DNA of 7,376 bases from contig JAUYDB010000259.1 in the NCBI GenBank assembly GCA_030691985.1, positions 1 to 7,376 on the forward strand, in the 5' to 3' direction. This stretch comes from Candidatus Omnitrophota bacterium (GTDB taxonomy: Bacteria > Omnitrophota > Gorgyraeia > 2-01-FULL-45-10). Made by a program: the position numbers and the translations under genes. This document shows, piece by piece, positions 6,078 through 7,376 of this stretch. The notes beneath the pieces are model-generated. The model was not told where the DNA came from, did no database searches, and was given only the letters and a program-made list of their open reading frames with translations. Within the stretch, counting starts at the first letter, position 1; every line of letters starts with the position of its first letter.

Positions 6078-6668
6078 TTAATGCCTCTTAGCGGTTAAAT
6101 AATTTATGAGCCCTATTAAAAGCCCAATGGTAAGAAGCGCGCCCGGCGCGAGTATCATAAATAGAGGCGGCTCGAAACTGTTATTCAGGTAACAACCAAA
6201 TATCGTGCCGTTTCCCAGGGCCTCGCGTATAAGCGAGATAAGGATAAGCGCCCATGTAAACCCGATGCCCATTCCCAGCGCGTCAAATATAGACTTAAGC
6301 GGCGGCTCTTTCGACGAAAAGGCCTCCGCTCTGCCGAGAACAATACAGTTAACTACAATGAGCGGGACAAACATCCCCAGAGCCCTGCTCAAGAGCGGCG
6401 CATACGCCTTCATCGCCAGGTCCGCGATCGTCACGAAAGTAGCTATGATCACTATATAACATGGAATGCGCACCTTCTCAGGGACGATGTTTCTGACGAG
6501 CGAGACGAAGATATTAGAGCCAACCAGAACGAACGTCGCGGCTACGCCCATGCCGATGCCGTTAGTGACGCTTGTTGAGACCGCAAGCGTAGGGCACAGG
6601 CCGAGCACTATCCGAAAAGTCGGATTCTCCCTCCAGAGTCCTTTTATAAATTCGCCAAGGGGCTTCAT
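6078..6668 (-). CDS. rnfE: Rnf complex subunit E (membrane protein)
   Basis: RnfE (NqrD-like) is the partner of RnfA in the membrane core that carries electrons across the bilayer and helps translocate ions. The 196-residue sequence has the family start LGEFIKGLWRENPTFRIVLGLCPTLAVSTS in outline, with C25, and the second motif VPLIVVNCIVLGRAEAF with C108. It is compatible with six membrane helices. The asymmetric loop around GNGTIFGCYLNNSFEPP (152-168) is usual for this subunit. It begins inside the end of rnfG (4-nt ATGA overlap) and abuts rnfA. No irregularities are seen. Confidence 0.95.
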   Translation of the reverse strand: MKPLGEFIKGLWRENPTFRIVLGLCPTLAVSTSVTNGIGMGVAATFVLVGSNIFVSLVRNIVPEKVRIPCYIVIIATFVTIADLAMKAYAPLLSRALGMFVPLIVVNCIVLGRAEAFSSKEPPLKSIFDALGMGIGFTWALILISLIREALGNGTIFGCYLNNSFEPPLFMILAPGALLTIGLLIGLINYLTAKRH

Positions 6669-7207
6669 CTTTTCACCTTTTGCAGAAACTCAAGAACCGT
6701 ATCGCGTATAGCGTCCGTCACGGCTTTGCTTGAGATGGTAGCGCCGGTTATGGCATCGATGTCTTTTTTGATGGCTACGGCCTTCCCCTGCCTGCCTATA
6801 AATTGCCGCAAAAACCACGCATCTTTTTCACCGCGCCTGATCTCGTTGATCTTTGAACCAAGCCCCGGCGTCTCCTGATGCTCGAGGACCTTCACGCCTT
6901 TTATGGTGCCGGCGGTATCTATCCCAACCACGATACGCATATAACCGCTGTAGCCGGTCCCTACAGCCTTGATGCAGTATCCTGCGAGGATTGCGTTCTT
7001 TGTCGCCTCAAAATAGTCAATGTCATCCACCTTCTTCTCGGTAAAAGAATCTGCCTCAGGAATTATCGTCTTTAGCGCGGCCTCGATCTCCATCTTCATC
7101 TGTTGCTCAATCTTCGGTTTTGTTATCTCATATGTCACCGCGAGGACCAGAGTCGCCGCAAGGCATATCACTCCGAGTATCAGTCCGAATTTGATAAGTT
7201 GATTCAT
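6665..7207 (-). CDS. rnfG: Rnf complex subunit G (covalent FMN protein)
   Basis: RnfG (NqrC-like) is anchored by one N-terminal helix and carries a covalently bound FMN on its extracytoplasmic domain as an electron relay. The 180-residue protein has a membrane segment at about 7-26 (LGVICLAATLVLAVTYEITK). The FMN-binding domain contains HQETPGLGSKI (110-120) and the flavinylation motif DAITGATISS, with T157 the expected FMN attachment residue. Attachment normally needs an ApbE flavin transferase, which is not encoded here. The ATG at 7207 is preceded by GAGG 7 nt upstream. It is the first visible gene of the coupled run rnfG-E-A-B-trx-carbamoyltransferase. Directly upstream lies a palindromic repeat rather than rnfD. 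Confidence 0.95.
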   Translation of the reverse strand: MNQLIKFGLILGVICLAATLVLAVTYEITKPKIEQQMKMEIEAALKTIIPEADSFTEKKVDDIDYFEATKNAILAGYCIKAVGTGYSGYMRIVVGIDTAGTIKGVKVLEHQETPGLGSKINEIRRGEKDAWFLRQFIGRQGKAVAIKKDIDAITGATISSKAVTDAIRDTVLEFLQKVKR

Positions 7208-7230
7208 GTTTTGCCTCGCTACAATAACAC

Positions 7231-7328
7231 TAATACGACAATCTTTAGCGTATAGCGGATAGCGTTTAGCGTATAGGAAAACGTCGTCCGACTTACTATA
7301 CGCTATACGCTAAACGCTAAACTCGTTG
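7231..7328. repeat. Heptad-based palindromic repeat, copy B (upstream of rnfG)
   Basis: A 98-bp relative of the element at 1578-1667. On the plus strand the left arm has four 7-bp units (AGCGTAT, AGCGGAT, AGCGTTT, AGCGTAT) and the right arm three in reverse complement (ATACGCT, ATACGCT, AAACGCT). They converge on a centre GTCG-TC-CGAC at 7283-7292. Compared with copy A the unit number differs on both arms, whereas the outer TAATACGAC and the central CGACTTACTATACGCTAT are kept. It ends 23 nt before the rnfG start codon; copy A ends 21 nt before that of purN. No transposase or target duplication is visible. The rest of this 169-bp end region (7329-7376) holds a 6-bp-stem hairpin CCCGAA-CCAC-TTCGGG at 7351-7366 and no gene that I can support. 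Confidence 0.85.
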
Positions 7329-7376
7329 GTTAATTCTACCCTCTCCTCCACCCGAACCACTTCGGGAATGTATATT

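Noticed and set aside
6665..7207. NqrC of a Na+-translocating NADH:quinone reductase instead of RnfG
   Set aside because: The downstream presence of a full RnfB with multiple ferredoxin motifs identifies the complex as Rnf.
7336..7376. C-terminal fragment of a preceding gene (frame reading YTFPKWFGWRRG)
   Set aside because: Two frames are open to the edge and both are too short to identify, so it is reported only as a question about rnfD.

Overview
The window is a stretch of bacterial chromosome in which every supported gene lies on the minus strand, so it reads right to left. It carries ten protein genes, one of them cut by the window edge. Intergenic DNA is scarce, and almost every gap over 100 bp is filled with repeats. 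The base composition is moderate. The gene content (an Rnf-type ferredoxin:NAD oxidoreductase, a thioredoxin and a metal-dependent carbamoyltransferase) suggests an anaerobic or facultatively anaerobic bacterium. An uncultured lineage such as Omnitrophota (the PVC-affiliated former OP3) is only a guess from overall style and is not demonstrated here.

Right part (7207 down to 4356): rnfG, rnfE, rnfA and rnfB encode part of the membrane Rnf complex, which couples electron transfer between ferredoxin and NAD to an ion gradient. They are followed by a thioredoxin gene. Neighbouring genes overlap by 4 nt, abut, or are separated by 1 nt, as in a translationally coupled operon. rnfC and rnfD are not visible. 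If they follow the common rnfCDGEAB order they lie beyond the right edge, but a 98-bp repeat sits immediately upstream of rnfG where tight packing would be expected.

Middle (4354 down to 1675): a 605-residue carbamoyltransferase of the NodU/CmcH/TobZ/SxtI family starts 1 nt after the thioredoxin stop. It is followed by a 137-residue SxtJ-like membrane protein and a 52-residue DUF5989/SxtK-like membrane peptide. This trio has the same make-up as sxtI-sxtJ-sxtK of saxitoxin clusters, but no other toxin gene is present. The gap after the carbamoyltransferase holds a G-rich 16-bp tandem repeat, and the gap before the small peptide holds a REP-doublet (REPIN/MITE-like) inverted repeat.

Left part (1667 down to 1): a second copy of the heptad-based palindromic element seen near the right edge lies directly upstream of purN (GAR transformylase, purine synthesis). 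purN overlaps the start of eno (enolase, glycolysis) by 4 nt. Enolase runs off the left edge after 320 residues.

Most notable points: the fusion of an Rnf operon with thioredoxin and a carbamoyltransferase trio, two copies of a palindromic element built of 7-bp units at matching distances from start codons, the G-rich tandem repeat, and an RnfB whose last ferredoxin motif has lost one cysteine.
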